Assembly (NCBI GenBank): GCA_017556885.1
Contig: JAFYLV010000022.1
Coordinates: 1 to 28,019, forward strand
Length of the DNA stretch: 28,019 nt
Reading direction: 5' to 3'
Source of the DNA: Clostridia bacterium
Lineage (GTDB): Bacteria; Bacillota; Clostridia; Oscillospirales; QAMX01
A program made the translations under genes and the position numbers. The stretch's first letter is position 1. Each line of letters begins with the position of its first letter. The notes under the pieces were generated by a model. It did not search any database. It worked only from the letters and a program-made list of their open reading frames with translations, and was not told the origin of the DNA. This document shows, one piece after another, positions 13,576-23,210 of this stretch.

Positions 13576-13835
13576 TGTATTTCATATATCCATCGGCAAT
13601 GACCGGGAAGAAGTACGAAGACCTCCGTTACAAAGAGAGCAGCCGGGCGGTGAGAGGCGCAAACGGACCTTCGGAATACAGCCCGCGAGCCGCGCCCCCG
13701 AAACGGTCTGACTGTGTGTAGGCGGCGCCGGGTCACGCCCGTTACAGCGTTTTGAGGCCGCCTCCTTCGGGAAGCGGTAAATTGAGGTGGTACCGCGGTT
13801 CTTCGCCCTCAGCAGATTCTGCTGGGGGCTTTTTT
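13576..13835 (+). promoter_or_regulatory. T-box riboswitch leader
   Basis: A leader of about 260 nt with the landmarks of a tRNA-sensing T-box. Stem I has AGTA (13612-13615), AGAGAGC (13634-13640) and GGTGAGAGG; CGGG (13604-13607) can pair with CCCG (13682-13685) below the specifier loop. GGAATACAG (13673-13681) is the 3' side of that loop. The antiterminator holds the T-box sequence GAGGTGGTACCGCGG (13784-13798), whose UGGU bulge would pair with an ACCA tRNA end, so discriminator A. A terminator follows. By spacing to the B. subtilis glyQS leader the specifier would be ACA (Thr, 13678-13680); the adjacent UAC (Tyr, 13677-13679) is an alternative. The downstream gene is an acyl-CoA synthetase, unusual for this riboswitch. 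Confidence 0.9.
13805..13835 (+). terminator. T-box-controlled terminator
   Basis: GCCCTCAGCAG (13805-13815) pairs with CTGCTGGGGGC (13819-13829) around a 3-base loop, followed by T6. Uncharged tRNA would favour the competing antiterminator and let transcription continue into the gene at 13867. Confidence 0.9.
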
Positions 13836-13866
13836 GATACCCCCGCAAAGCAAAGGAGTAATACCC

Positions 13867-15501
<1,635 letters not shown>

Positions 15502-15514
15502 GTATAAAACCCAA

Positions 15515-15539
15515 AAGAGAGCCGAAAGGCTCTCTTTTT
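15515..15539 (+). terminator. Rho-independent terminator after the acyl-CoA synthetase
   Basis: AGAGAGCC, GAAA tetraloop, GGCTCTCT, then T5. Compact and perfect. Confidence 0.9.
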
Positions 15540-15553
15540 GCATGCAATTTTTG

Positions 15554-15582
15554 TTGCAATTCCGGGGGGTATGCGATATACT
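15554..15582 (+). promoter_or_regulatory. Sigma-A promoter of the PHP-GH109-GH4-GH2 operon
   Basis: TTGCAA (15554-15559), 17-base spacer, TATACT (15577-15582). A short inverted repeat CTGG/CCAG (15596-15610) lies in the leader before the GAGGAG ribosome site and could be a regulator site. Confidence 0.75.
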
Positions 15583-15626
15583 TAAATTGATATATTCTGG
15601 TACGATCCCAGAGGAGAAAAAATACT

Positions 15627-16310
15627 ATGATGCGCATTGAAACTCACACCCATACGGGCAATATCGACATTGTCGCGACCATTTCCCCGGAGGATATGGT
15701 TTATATGAACCGGGATATCGGCTGCGGCGGCGTGGCCATCACAAACCACTATTTCCCCTATCTGGAGGAGTGGTATCCCGAAAAGCTTAATAACATTGAC
15801 CATGCAGGTTATATTGATTTCTATCTGGAGGCTTACCGCCGGGCAAAGGCGGTGGGAGATAAGGAAAACTTCCCTGTTTTTCTCGGCATCGAGCTGCGTT
15901 TCCGCGGCAAGATCAACGATTACCTCGTTTACGGCCTGACGGAGGAATTCCTCTATGACAGTCCCCGGCTGTGTGACCTGACACTGGATAAATTCCTGGA
16001 GATCAAGCCCTCCGATGCGCTGGTGTATCAGGCGCATCCCTTCCGCAACGATATGGAGGTCACCGATCCGAAAAAGCTCTTCGGCGTGGAGGTCAGCAAC
16101 GGCTCCACCGATCCTCGCCGCAACGCCATGGCAGAGGCCTGGGCAGCGGTGTGGGGACTGCATCGCATCTCCGGCTCCGACTGTCACCGTCCGCCCCAGC
16201 TTGGCCGCGGCGGTATCATCACCATGCACGATGTGCACACGGATAAGGAACTGGTGGAGCTTTTGAAGAGCGACGATTATACTCTCATCTCCCGTGTGGA
16301 GCCCAAATAA
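15627..16310 (+). CDS. PHP-domain metal-dependent phosphoesterase
   Basis: A 227-residue PHP-fold protein. The metal ligands appear complete: HTHTG (His7, His9), TNHY (His41), GIEL (Glu89), AHPFR (His137) and SDCH (Asp185, His187). PHP proteins use a trinuclear metal centre to hydrolyse phosphate esters; members include histidinol phosphatase, nucleoside 3',5'-bisphosphate phosphatase and DNA polymerase proofreading domains. Here it stands alone, without helicase or polymerase domains, and is first gene of a glycosidase operon. It may dephosphorylate a sugar phosphate or other intermediate of that pathway, but no substrate can be assigned. ATG codons at 15627 and 15630 are both possible; GAGGAG precedes them. 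Confidence 0.85.
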   Translation: MMRIETHTHTGNIDIVATISPEDMVYMNRDIGCGGVAITNHYFPYLEEWYPEKLNNIDHAGYIDFYLEAYRRAKAVGDKENFPVFLGIELRFRGKINDYLVYGLTEEFLYDSPRLCDLTLDKFLEIKPSDALVYQAHPFRNDMEVTDPKKLFGVEVSNGSTDPRRNAMAEAWAAVWGLHRISGSDCHRPPQLGRGGIITMHDVHTDKELVELLKSDDYTLISRVEPK

Positions 16311-16330
16311 AGAAAGGCGGATGTAAAATA

Positions 16331-17596
16331 ATGGAAAAGGTCAAAATTATTTTTGTCGGTCTCGGCGGCCGCGGATACGGTCTTCTCAGAGACGTTTGCC
16401 AGATGAATGATGTGGAGATCGTTGCAGTATGCGATCTTCTGCCCGAGCGCGTTGAGCGCGCTGCGAAGCTGGTGCAGGAGCAGATGGGAAATACGCCGGT
16501 ATCTTCAACGGATTATAAGGAGCTGTTTGCCACCGTCAAGGCGGACGCGGTCATCACCCCCTCTGCCTGGCAGGCACACGCACCCATTTGCATCGATGCC
16601 ATGAAGGCAGGTATGTACGCCGCCACCGAGGTGGGCGGAGCCACGAGCATCGAGCAGTGCTGGGAGCTTGTTCGCACCAGCCGTGAGACGGGAATGCCCT
16701 GCATGATGCTGGAAAACTGCTGCTACGGCGAGTTTGAAATGGCAGTTTTCAATCTGGTCCGCAACGGATTCTTCGGCGAGCTTGTGCATGCAGAGGGCGG
16801 CTACCGCCACGATCTGCGCGCCGAGGTGGCGCTGGGACACGAGCGGCATCATTACCGCCTGGACAACTACAAGCGCCGCAACGGCGACGTTTATCCCACC
16901 CACGCCCTCGGTCCTATCGCGAAGACGCTGGACATCAACCGCGGCAACCGCATGGTTTCGCTGGTTTCCGTGGCCTCCAAGGCCCGCGGCGTCAACCGCT
17001 GGATCCTTGAGAACCGTGGCGAGGACTTTGAAAACGCACGGGAAGCCTTTGCCCTTGGCGATGTGGTGACCACCATCATCACCTGCGCAAACGGCGAAAC
17101 CATTACCCTGACCCATGACACCACCCTGCCGCGCCCCTATTCCCGCAACTACATCATTCAGGGCACCAAGGGTATCGCCTCCGAGGATGCGAATTTCTCC
17201 ATCAGCATCGAAGGCCTGACGCCCCAGAACGACAGCTGGGATCCCAACGAGTGGAGACCCATGAAGGAATATTACGAGACCCACGGCCATCCCCTCTGGA
17301 AGGCATACCGCTCCGCCGGTGTCAAGTCCGGTCACGGCGGCATGGACTATCTGGTGCTGCGCGCCTTCATCGAGGCTGTCCGCGATAAGACCGATACGCC
17401 CATCGACGTTTACGATACCGCTGCCTGGATGGCCATCACGCCCCTTTCGGAGGATTCTGTGGCCTGCGGCGGAAAGCCCGTTGCCATCCCCGACTTTACC
17501 GAGGGCCGCTGGCTGACCCCGCGCCCCGTTGTCCGCGGCAAATACTGCCTTGACGAGGTGTGCGAGGAAGCATTTGAAGGTATTACCGAACTTTAA
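16331..17596 (+). CDS. Gfo/Idh/MocA-family protein, GH109-like
   Basis: A 421-residue protein with an N-terminal Rossmann fold (GLGGRG, 10-15) and a C-terminal alpha/beta domain. In ordinary Gfo/Idh/MocA dehydrogenases an EKP motif supplies a catalytic lysine; here that position reads TEVGG (99-103). YPTHALGPIA (188-197) followed by DINRGNR, and GHGGMD (334-339), are landmarks of GH109, the NAD-dependent alpha-N-acetylgalactosaminidases, whose redox step is transient. A GH109-type glycosidase or related lyase is therefore more likely than a sugar dehydrogenase. There is no signal peptide or Tat motif, unlike many periplasmic GH109 enzymes, so it is cytoplasmic. It lies 20 bases after the PHP gene and 20 before GH4, in one operon. 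Confidence 0.83.
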   Translation: MEKVKIIFVGLGGRGYGLLRDVCQMNDVEIVAVCDLLPERVERAAKLVQEQMGNTPVSSTDYKELFATVKADAVITPSAWQAHAPICIDAMKAGMYAATEVGGATSIEQCWELVRTSRETGMPCMMLENCCYGEFEMAVFNLVRNGFFGELVHAEGGYRHDLRAEVALGHERHHYRLDNYKRRNGDVYPTHALGPIAKTLDINRGNRMVSLVSVASKARGVNRWILENRGEDFENAREAFALGDVVTTIITCANGETITLTHDTTLPRPYSRNYIIQGTKGIASEDANFSISIEGLTPQNDSWDPNEWRPMKEYYETHGHPLWKAYRSAGVKSGHGGMDYLVLRAFIEAVRDKTDTPIDVYDTAAWMAITPLSEDSVACGGKPVAIPDFTEGRWLTPRPVVRGKYCLDEVCEEAFEGITEL

Positions 17597-17616
17597 AAAA
17601 TAAAAGGAGACGCAAT

Positions 17617-19107
17617 ATGTCTTTTAAGCTTTGTGTGATCGGCGCGGGCAGCGTCGGATTTACTCGCCGCCTGTTCTCCGATTTGATGATCGTACCCGAA
17701 TTTCACGATATCGAGGTCGCCTTTACTGATATCAACGCAGAAAACCTGCGCATGGTCTATGAGCTTTGCCAGCGGGATCTGGAGGCCAACGGCGTTAACA
17801 TCAAGATCCATACCACCCTGGATCGCCGCGAGGCTCTCACCGGTGCACGCTACATCATCAACTGTGTGCGCATCGGTATGTTGGAGGGCTTTGAGACCGA
17901 TGTCAATATTCCCCTGAAATACGGCGTTGACCAGTGTGTCGGTGATACACTCTGCGCCGGCGGTATTATGTACGGCCAGCGCGGCGTTGCGGCGATGCTG
18001 GAGTTTTGTAAGGATATCCGCGAGGTCTCCGAGCCGAACGCCCTGCTTCTCAACTACGCAAACCCCAATGCCATGATGACCTGGGCGGCTATCAAGTACG
18101 GCGGCGTGCGCACCCTCGGTCTTTGCCATGGCGTGCAGGGCGGCCATCACCAGATCGCAAAGGCTCTGGGGCTGGAGAAGAAGGATGTCGACATCATCTG
18201 CGCCGGTATCAACCATCAGACCTGGTACATTTCCGTCAAGCACAACGGCGAGGATCTTACCGGTAAGATCCTGGAGGCCTATGAGAATGACCCCGCACTG
18301 AGCGCGAAGGAAAAGGTGCGCATCGACGTTCTGCGCAACTTCGGCTATTATTCCACCGAGTCCAACGGACACCTCTCCGAGTACGTGTCCTGGTACCGCA
18401 AGCGCCCCGACGATCTGGTCAACTGGATCAATACCGAGACCTCCTGGATCGATGGCGAGACGGGCGGATATCTGCGCGTCTGCAACGAGGGCCGCAACTG
18501 GTTTGAGTACGATTTCCCCAACTGGATGGCAGCGCCTCCCCAGCAGTACATTCCCGAGAAGCGCAGTGAGGAGCATGGCTCCTACATCATTGAGGCGATG
18601 GAGACCGGCCGTCTCTACCGCGGCCATTTCAACGTCATGAACAACGGCTGCATCACAAACCTGCCCGACGAGTGCATCGTTGAGGTGCCCGGCTATGTGG
18701 ATGCCAACGGCATCAACATTCCTCAGGTGGGCGATCTGCCCCTCGGCTGTGCCGCCGTGTGCAGCCAGAGCATCTGGGTTCAGCGTCTTGCGGTGGAGGC
18801 TGCCGTGCACGGCGATATCAACCTCCTGCGCCAGGCCATGCTGATGGATCCCCTTACCGGCGCCGTCTGCAATCCTCCCGAGATCCGCCAGATGGTGGAT
18901 GAGATGCTGGTGGCCGGCGAGCAGTGGCTGCCCCAGTATAAGGAAGAGATCGTCCGCGCGAAGGAGCGCCTTGCCGGTCCCCGTATTCCCACGAGAGAGG
19001 GATATATGGGCGCTGCCCGTCTCCACACCAAGACGGTGGATGAGATGGCGCAGGATCGCGAGGATGCCCGCCGCAATGCCGCAAACGCGGACAAGGCGAA
19101 TAAGTAA
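17617..19107 (+). CDS. Glycoside hydrolase family 4 (alpha-galactosidase/glucuronidase-like)
   Basis: A 496-residue NAD- and Mn-dependent GH4 enzyme. NAD site GAGSVGF (9-15), GDTLCAGG (109-116), NYANPNAM (146-153), metal-binding Cys170-His171 in GLCHGV, and His200 in AGINH are all present. GH4 enzymes oxidise C3 of the sugar, eliminate the aglycone and reduce back. The sequence order resembles MelA alpha-galactosidases more than 6-phospho-glucosidases, but GH4 specificity covers galactosides, glucosides and glucuronides, so the substrate is open. AAAAGGAG precedes the ATG. Cytoplasmic. It follows the GH109-like gene, which uses comparable redox chemistry, and precedes GH2. Confidence 0.9.
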   Translation: MSFKLCVIGAGSVGFTRRLFSDLMIVPEFHDIEVAFTDINAENLRMVYELCQRDLEANGVNIKIHTTLDRREALTGARYIINCVRIGMLEGFETDVNIPLKYGVDQCVGDTLCAGGIMYGQRGVAAMLEFCKDIREVSEPNALLLNYANPNAMMTWAAIKYGGVRTLGLCHGVQGGHHQIAKALGLEKKDVDIICAGINHQTWYISVKHNGEDLTGKILEAYENDPALSAKEKVRIDVLRNFGYYSTESNGHLSEYVSWYRKRPDDLVNWINTETSWIDGETGGYLRVCNEGRNWFEYDFPNWMAAPPQQYIPEKRSEEHGSYIIEAMETGRLYRGHFNVMNNGCITNLPDECIVEVPGYVDANGINIPQVGDLPLGCAAVCSQSIWVQRLAVEAAVHGDINLLRQAMLMDPLTGAVCNPPEIRQMVDEMLVAGEQWLPQYKEEIVRAKERLAGPRIPTREGYMGAARLHTKTVDEMAQDREDARRNAANADKANK

Positions 19108-19133
19108 ACTTTCATATTTGAAGGAGAACGGTC

Positions 19134-20840
19134 ATGAGTTGTGAGATCCCCCGTTCGGAACATCCCCGTCCCGGTCTTGTGCGCGGCGACTGGATAAATC
19201 TTAACGGAAAGTGGCAATTTGAGATCGACCATGGCTGCACCGGCCGCGCCCGCGGACTTGCAGCGGCAGAGAAGCTTTCCGGAGAAATATTGGTGCCGTT
19301 CTGCCCGGAAAGCCCCCTTTCCGGCGTAAATTACAAGGATTTTATGGCGGCGGTTTGGTACAAGCGCCGCGTTACCCTGCCGGAGGGTTGGAAAGCCCCC
19401 GGCAAGCGGGTGCTGCTGCACTTCGGTGCCTGCGATTATGAGACGGAGGTGTGGCTTAACGGCATCTCCGTCGGCACCCACCGGGGCGGCTACGTTTCCT
19501 TTACCTTTGATGTTACCGATGCCCTTGCGGAGGGGGAGAATATCCTCACCGTGACGGCAAAGGATGACCTGCGCAGCCACAATCAGCCCGCCGGTAAGCA
19601 GAGCGACCGCTATGAGTCCTATGGCTGCTTCTATACCCGCACCACCGGCATCTGGCAGACGGTTTGGATGGAGAGCGTGCCCGAAGGCTATATTGAAAGC
19701 CTGCGGCTGACCCCGGATGTGGCCAATGCCTGTCTCGATATCGAGGCGCGCTGCCGCGGCGCTGAAGGGCTGACCTTTACGGCGGCGGCGACCCTGTCCG
19801 ACCGCGAGGTCGGCCGGGCGGTAGGTAAGGTTTCCGGCAATGTTCTGCGGCTGAAGCTGCCCCTTTCCGAGCTTGCGCTTTGGGACATTGGAAATCCCGT
19901 GCTTTATGGCCTGTCTCTTACCCTCGGGGAGGATCGGGCGGAAAGCTATTTCGGTATGCGCAGCATCGAGTGGCAGAACGGGACCCTCGTTCTCAACGGA
20001 CGCAAGGTCTTCCAGCGGCTGGTGCTGGACCAGGGCTTCTATCCCGACGGCATTTACACCGCACCGAGCGACGAAGAGCTGCGAGCGGATATCCTGCGCT
20101 CTCAGGCCATGGGCTTTAACGGCGCACGCCTGCACGAGAAGGTCTTTGAGGAGCGCTTCCTCTACCACTGCGACTGCCTCGGCTACATCGTCTGGGGCGA
20201 GCATGCCAACTGGCAGCTGGATGTGTCCCGCCCGGAGGCGTGGCGCGGCTTTTTGCTGGAGTGGCAGGAGATCCTGCAGCGTGATTACAGCCATCCTGCC
20301 ATCGTGGGTTGGTGTCCCTTGAATGAGACCCAGGCGGACGTGGATCCCCTCTTTGTGAAGATGCTTTACGACATGACCCATGCCTTTGATCCTGCCCGTG
20401 CCTTTATCGACGGCTCCGGCTGGACGCATGTGGACGGCGCGACGGATATCATGGACTGCCATGATTACGAGCAGGACCCGGAGATCTTCCGTGCCACCTA
20501 CGAGCCCCTCAAGCAGGGGGAGGCGATTCGGATCCATCGCTGCCGCGAGCCGAAAATCCCCACCTTTGTCAGCGAGTACGGCGGCATATGGTGGAGCGAC
20601 ACCGACCGGAACGGCTGGGGCTACGGAAAACGCGTGCAGAGCCGGGAGGAGTGCATCGAGCGCTTCCGCGGTCTGACGGATACGCTGCTTGACAATCCTG
20701 CCATCTCTGCCCTGTGCTACACCCAGCTCACCGATGTGGAGCAGGAACAGAACGGACTTTACACCTACGACCGCCGGGCGAAATTCGATCCCGCGGTCAT
20801 ACATGCCATCCTCAGCCGCAAGGCGGCCATGGAGGACTGA
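19134..20840 (+). CDS. Glycoside hydrolase family 2 (beta-glycosidase)
   Basis: A 568-residue GH2 enzyme with a jelly-roll sugar-binding domain (about 10-180, with GDWINLNGKWQF and VWLNGISVGTHRGGY), an immunoglobulin-like domain (about 180-275) and a TIM barrel. The catalytic acid/base is Glu398 in PLNET and the nucleophile Glu481 in SEYGG. At 568 residues it is about the size of compact GH2 enzymes such as beta-glucuronidases, shorter than LacZ. No signal peptide. Beta-galactosidase or another exo-beta-glycosidase is likely; I see no clear NxK glucuronidase motif. AAGGAG lies before the ATG, 26 bases after GH4, and a strong terminator ends the operon. Confidence 0.9.
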   Translation: MSCEIPRSEHPRPGLVRGDWINLNGKWQFEIDHGCTGRARGLAAAEKLSGEILVPFCPESPLSGVNYKDFMAAVWYKRRVTLPEGWKAPGKRVLLHFGACDYETEVWLNGISVGTHRGGYVSFTFDVTDALAEGENILTVTAKDDLRSHNQPAGKQSDRYESYGCFYTRTTGIWQTVWMESVPEGYIESLRLTPDVANACLDIEARCRGAEGLTFTAAATLSDREVGRAVGKVSGNVLRLKLPLSELALWDIGNPVLYGLSLTLGEDRAESYFGMRSIEWQNGTLVLNGRKVFQRLVLDQGFYPDGIYTAPSDEELRADILRSQAMGFNGARLHEKVFEERFLYHCDCLGYIVWGEHANWQLDVSRPEAWRGFLLEWQEILQRDYSHPAIVGWCPLNETQADVDPLFVKMLYDMTHAFDPARAFIDGSGWTHVDGATDIMDCHDYEQDPEIFRATYEPLKQGEAIRIHRCREPKIPTFVSEYGGIWWSDTDRNGWGYGKRVQSREECIERFRGLTDTLLDNPAISALCYTQLTDVEQEQNGLYTYDRRAKFDPAVIHAILSRKAAMED

Positions 20841-20857
20841 AAAAGCTCCGGAAATGG

Positions 20858-20902
20858 GACGCGGTGCGCACGGCAATCGGCGCACCGCGTCATTGCTTTT
20901 TG
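20858..20902 (+). terminator. Rho-independent terminator of the glycosidase operon
   Basis: Perfect 12-bp GC-rich stem (20858-20869 with 20880-20891), 10-base loop, then ATTGCTTTTT. The T-run overlaps the -35 box of the next promoter. Confidence 0.82.
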
Positions 20903-20921
20903 GGATGGCGGAGATTACAAT
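20893..20921 (+). promoter_or_regulatory. Sigma-A-like promoter of the propeller gene
   Basis: TTGCTT (20893-20898), 17-base spacer, TACAAT (20916-20921). The -35 lies inside the tail of the preceding terminator, so the two signals share bases. Confidence 0.65.
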
Positions 20922-20970
20922 ATAAAAAACAGGATCAGAAAATCCCCGATCGAAAGTTGAGGTTTGCAAA

Positions 20971-22314
20971 ATGATTTCTTTCGGAAAATGGATCGAAATG
21001 CTGGTGGATGATTATCTGCTGGAAAAGACGGAAAACGTGTCCTTCCGCAAGGCAGAGCCGAGGGCGCTCGGCAAGGTGCTCGGCTTTGATGAGCCCTGGG
21101 AGGGGCTCGGATCCCTGGGACTCACCATCTTTGAGGATGAAGAGAATATCAAGTGCTATTACCGGGGATTCCCCGACGGAGCCTCCGATCAGGATGAGCG
21201 TCAGACCTCCTGCCTTGCCGTAAGTGAAGACGGACTTCGGTTTGAACGCGTTCCCGTGAACCGAATCTCCTATGACGGCATCACGGAGAACAATATCCTT
21301 CGCATGGATACCTATTGCCACAACTTTGCCCCCTTCTATGATACCAATCCCGCCTGCAAACCGGATGAGCGGTATAAGGCCATCGGCGGCAAGTGGGAAG
21401 AGGGCGGCGTTCACGTTTTCGCAAGTCCCGACGGAATTCATTGGCACGAGCTGGCGGACGGACCCGTGATCACTAAGGGTCCATTTGATTCCATGAATAT
21501 GGCTTTTTGGAATCCGCACACCGGTCTGTACCATGCCTATACCCGCTATTTTGACAAGACCATGAAAAGCGCGGTCATGCCCATGGGCTGTCGCGGTATC
21601 CAGTCCTGTACCTCGGAGGATTTTATCCATTGGACGGAGCCGGTTTACAACGAATATGCGGAAGGCGGCCCCACGGATCAGCTCTACACCAATGCCACAC
21701 GTCCCGTTCCCGGTGCGGAGCACATTCTGGTGTCCATTCCCATGCGGTTCCATGAAAAACGAAAGAAAATTCCGGAATACGAGGGCAATCCGTTTGGTGC
21801 CGGCGGCGTGTCGGACTGCGTGCTGATGACCTCCCGGGACGGTGTTTATTGGGACCGCAAGGTGAAGGATGCCTGGATATCCGGTTCGCTCTATAGCCAC
21901 GAGTGGACCCAGCGCTGCTTTATTGCCCTCGGCGGAATCATTGAGCGCGGGGATGATTTTTATTACTACACCATGCAGAACTATATGTGGGACGATGACG
22001 GAATTTTTGCCTATGCATTGCCGAAATACCGTCTCATCTCTCTCTATGCCGATGCAAGCGGCGGAAGCTTTACCACCAAGGAACTCCGGTTTGATAGCGA
22101 CGAAATCTGCCTGAACTATGCCACCTCCGCCTACGGATATGTGAAGGTGACGGTGCTTGGCGAGGACGGTGCGGAGATCTTTGCATCGGAGGAGATCTAC
22201 GGAAACGAGCTTTCCCATAAACTCTGTGTGGAAAACTTACACGGAAAATGCGGCCGGCTCCGCATTGAACTCAAGGAAGCGCATCTGTATGCCATCGGAA
22301 GCGCGATGAAGTGA
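20971..22314 (+). CDS. Beta-propeller protein of GH32/43/68-like type, function unknown
   Basis: A 447-residue protein starting with LVDDYLLEKTENVSF, followed by repeated strand units such as CLAVSEDGLRFER, VFASPDGIHWHE, CTSEDFIHWTE and MTSRDGVYWDR. These SxDGxxW-type blade repeats mark a five-bladed propeller like those of families GH32, GH43, GH130 and relatives. A small beta-domain (about 360-447) closes it. I cannot see the canonical three acidic residues in GH32 or GH43 context, so the reaction is not assigned. Similar VDDYL proteins occur in glycan loci of Planctomycetes and Lentisphaerae (recollection, not searched). There is no signal peptide. The gene has its own promoter right after the GH2 operon terminator, and the ribosome site is weak. 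Confidence 0.72.
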   Translation: MISFGKWIEMLVDDYLLEKTENVSFRKAEPRALGKVLGFDEPWEGLGSLGLTIFEDEENIKCYYRGFPDGASDQDERQTSCLAVSEDGLRFERVPVNRISYDGITENNILRMDTYCHNFAPFYDTNPACKPDERYKAIGGKWEEGGVHVFASPDGIHWHELADGPVITKGPFDSMNMAFWNPHTGLYHAYTRYFDKTMKSAVMPMGCRGIQSCTSEDFIHWTEPVYNEYAEGGPTDQLYTNATRPVPGAEHILVSIPMRFHEKRKKIPEYEGNPFGAGGVSDCVLMTSRDGVYWDRKVKDAWISGSLYSHEWTQRCFIALGGIIERGDDFYYYTMQNYMWDDDGIFAYALPKYRLISLYADASGGSFTTKELRFDSDEICLNYATSAYGYVKVTVLGEDGAEIFASEEIYGNELSHKLCVENLHGKCGRLRIELKEAHLYAIGSAMK

Positions 22315-22355
22315 AAAAATGCCTGCGGTTTCACTTGAATCGGGAGGAAAAAACG

Positions 22356-22823
22356 ATGATCAGATTGGTGCCGGTTAAGGCGGAAGAAAAGGAACTCTTT
22401 TGGAATATCAATCAGAAGTATCTCTACGAGATGACAAACTTTTATCCCGATGAAATGGATGCGGAAGGCAATTACCATTACGGATATTTCGAGGAATATT
22501 TTGTAGACCCCAAAAGGGAAGCCTTCTTTTTGTTCAGCGATGATACGATGGTCGGTTTTGCGATGATCAATCCCTATTCCGTGATCGGCGCGCAGCCGGA
22601 TCATACCATGGCGGAATTTACGGTCTTTCCGTCCTATCGGCGCAAACACTATGCGATCAATGCCGCAAGGCTTATTCTGACCACCTATCCCGGACGGTGG
22701 GAGATCAAATACAACGAGAAGAATACGGCGGCAAAGAGGCTTTGGACTGCGGTAACGGCACCGTACAGTCCCACAGTCCATCATTTGAATGAAGAAGAGA
22801 CAGTGTTTGAGTTTACCTGCTGA
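22356..22823 (+). CDS. GNAT-family N-acetyltransferase
   Basis: A 155-residue protein beginning MIRLVPVKAEEKELFWNINQ. FFLFSDDTMVGFAMINPY and AEFTVFPSYRRKHYAINAARLI follow the GNAT order of strands, with the acetyl-CoA loop in the RRKHYA region (usually Q/RxxGxG/A) and the late YNEKNTAAKRLW. It would transfer an acetyl group from acetyl-CoA to an amine of unknown identity. GGGAGG lies just before the ATG at 22356; an in-frame ATG at 22311 that overlaps the previous gene is less likely. It may be co-transcribed with the propeller gene, 41 bases upstream. A perfect terminator follows. Confidence 0.82.
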   Translation: MIRLVPVKAEEKELFWNINQKYLYEMTNFYPDEMDAEGNYHYGYFEEYFVDPKREAFFLFSDDTMVGFAMINPYSVIGAQPDHTMAEFTVFPSYRRKHYAINAARLILTTYPGRWEIKYNEKNTAAKRLWTAVTAPYSPTVHHLNEEETVFEFTC

Positions 22824-22838
22824 AACGGATTTTTCAGA

Positions 22839-22879
22839 TAAAAACGCGTCCCCACGATCTGCGTGGGGACGCGTTTTTT
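22839..22879. terminator. Bidirectional terminator between GNAT gene and RHH gene
   Basis: AAAACGCGTCCCCAC (22841-22855) pairs perfectly with 22863-22877, with T6 on the plus side and T4 on the minus side. It serves the GNAT gene and the convergent RHH gene. Confidence 0.88.
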
Positions 22880-22907
22880 AGTATAGCTGCGCAAGAATAC
22901 GGATTGA

Positions 22908-23108
22908 CTATTTGCGGGTCGGCTTTACGTTGCTGTCCGGACGGATATCGCCGACGATTTCTCCGTTTTGTGCTTCAAAGGCTCGGATGCTTTCGCGAAT
23001 CAGAACGAGTACGTGACTGTTGACACTCCGCCCCTCGTAATCGGCAACGTATGCGAGCTTGGAAAGCATTTCTTCTTCAATACGGATGGAGACACTTTTG
23101 ATGCCCAT
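22908..23108 (-). CDS. Ribbon-helix-helix (Arc-like) DNA-binding protein
   Basis: A 66-residue protein. IKSVSIRIEEEMLSKLAYVADYEGRSVNSHVLVLIRESIRAFE reads as ribbon-helix-helix: a short basic strand (KSVSIRI), a helix, the turn GRSVNS and a second helix. Arc/MetJ-type proteins bind as dimers of dimers to short palindromes. TTGGAG precedes the ATG. It is divergent from the SLOG gene, and two matching 17-bp palindromes lie between them, one over its own -10 box and one just after the -10 of the SLOG gene. Autoregulation and repression of the neighbour are therefore likely. The tail after about residue 48 is polar and disordered. No toxin partner is visible. Confidence 0.82.
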   Translation of the reverse strand: MGIKSVSIRIEEEMLSKLAYVADYEGRSVNSHVLVLIRESIRAFEAQNGEIVGDIRPDSNVKPTRK

Positions 23109-23124
23109 ATATACACTCCAAAAT

Positions 23125-23141
23125 AGATATACTATATATTT
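23125..23141. promoter_or_regulatory. Candidate RHH operator 1
   Basis: AGATATACTATATATTT matches the reverse complement of operator 2 at 16 of 17 positions. It overlaps the candidate -10 (23126-23131) of the RHH gene, whose -35 TTGCGT is at 23149-23154 with a 17-base spacer. Confidence 0.6.
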
Positions 23142-23167
23142 ATTTTATACGCAACTTATGCTATAAT
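23139..23167 (+). promoter_or_regulatory. Promoter of the SLOG gene
   Basis: Extended -10 TGC-TATAAT (23159-23167) with a poor -35 (TTTATT, 23139-23144) at 17 bases. Operator 2 lies 10 bases downstream, over the expected transcript start. Confidence 0.7.
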
Positions 23168-23176
23168 GTTCGAAAT

Positions 23177-23193
23177 AGATATATAGTATATCT
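23177..23193. promoter_or_regulatory. Candidate RHH operator 2
   Basis: AGATATA-TAG-TATATCT is a perfect 17-bp palindrome with a 3-base centre. Its centre is 52 bases from that of operator 1, close to five helical turns, so both sites face the same side of the DNA. Confidence 0.65.
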
Positions 23194-23210
23194 AAAATAT
23201 GGAGCGCAAA

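Noticed and set aside
18780..20969. A 729-codon open frame opposite the GH2 gene
   Set aside because: Antisense shadow of GH4/GH2. No recognisable domain, and it crosses the strong terminator.
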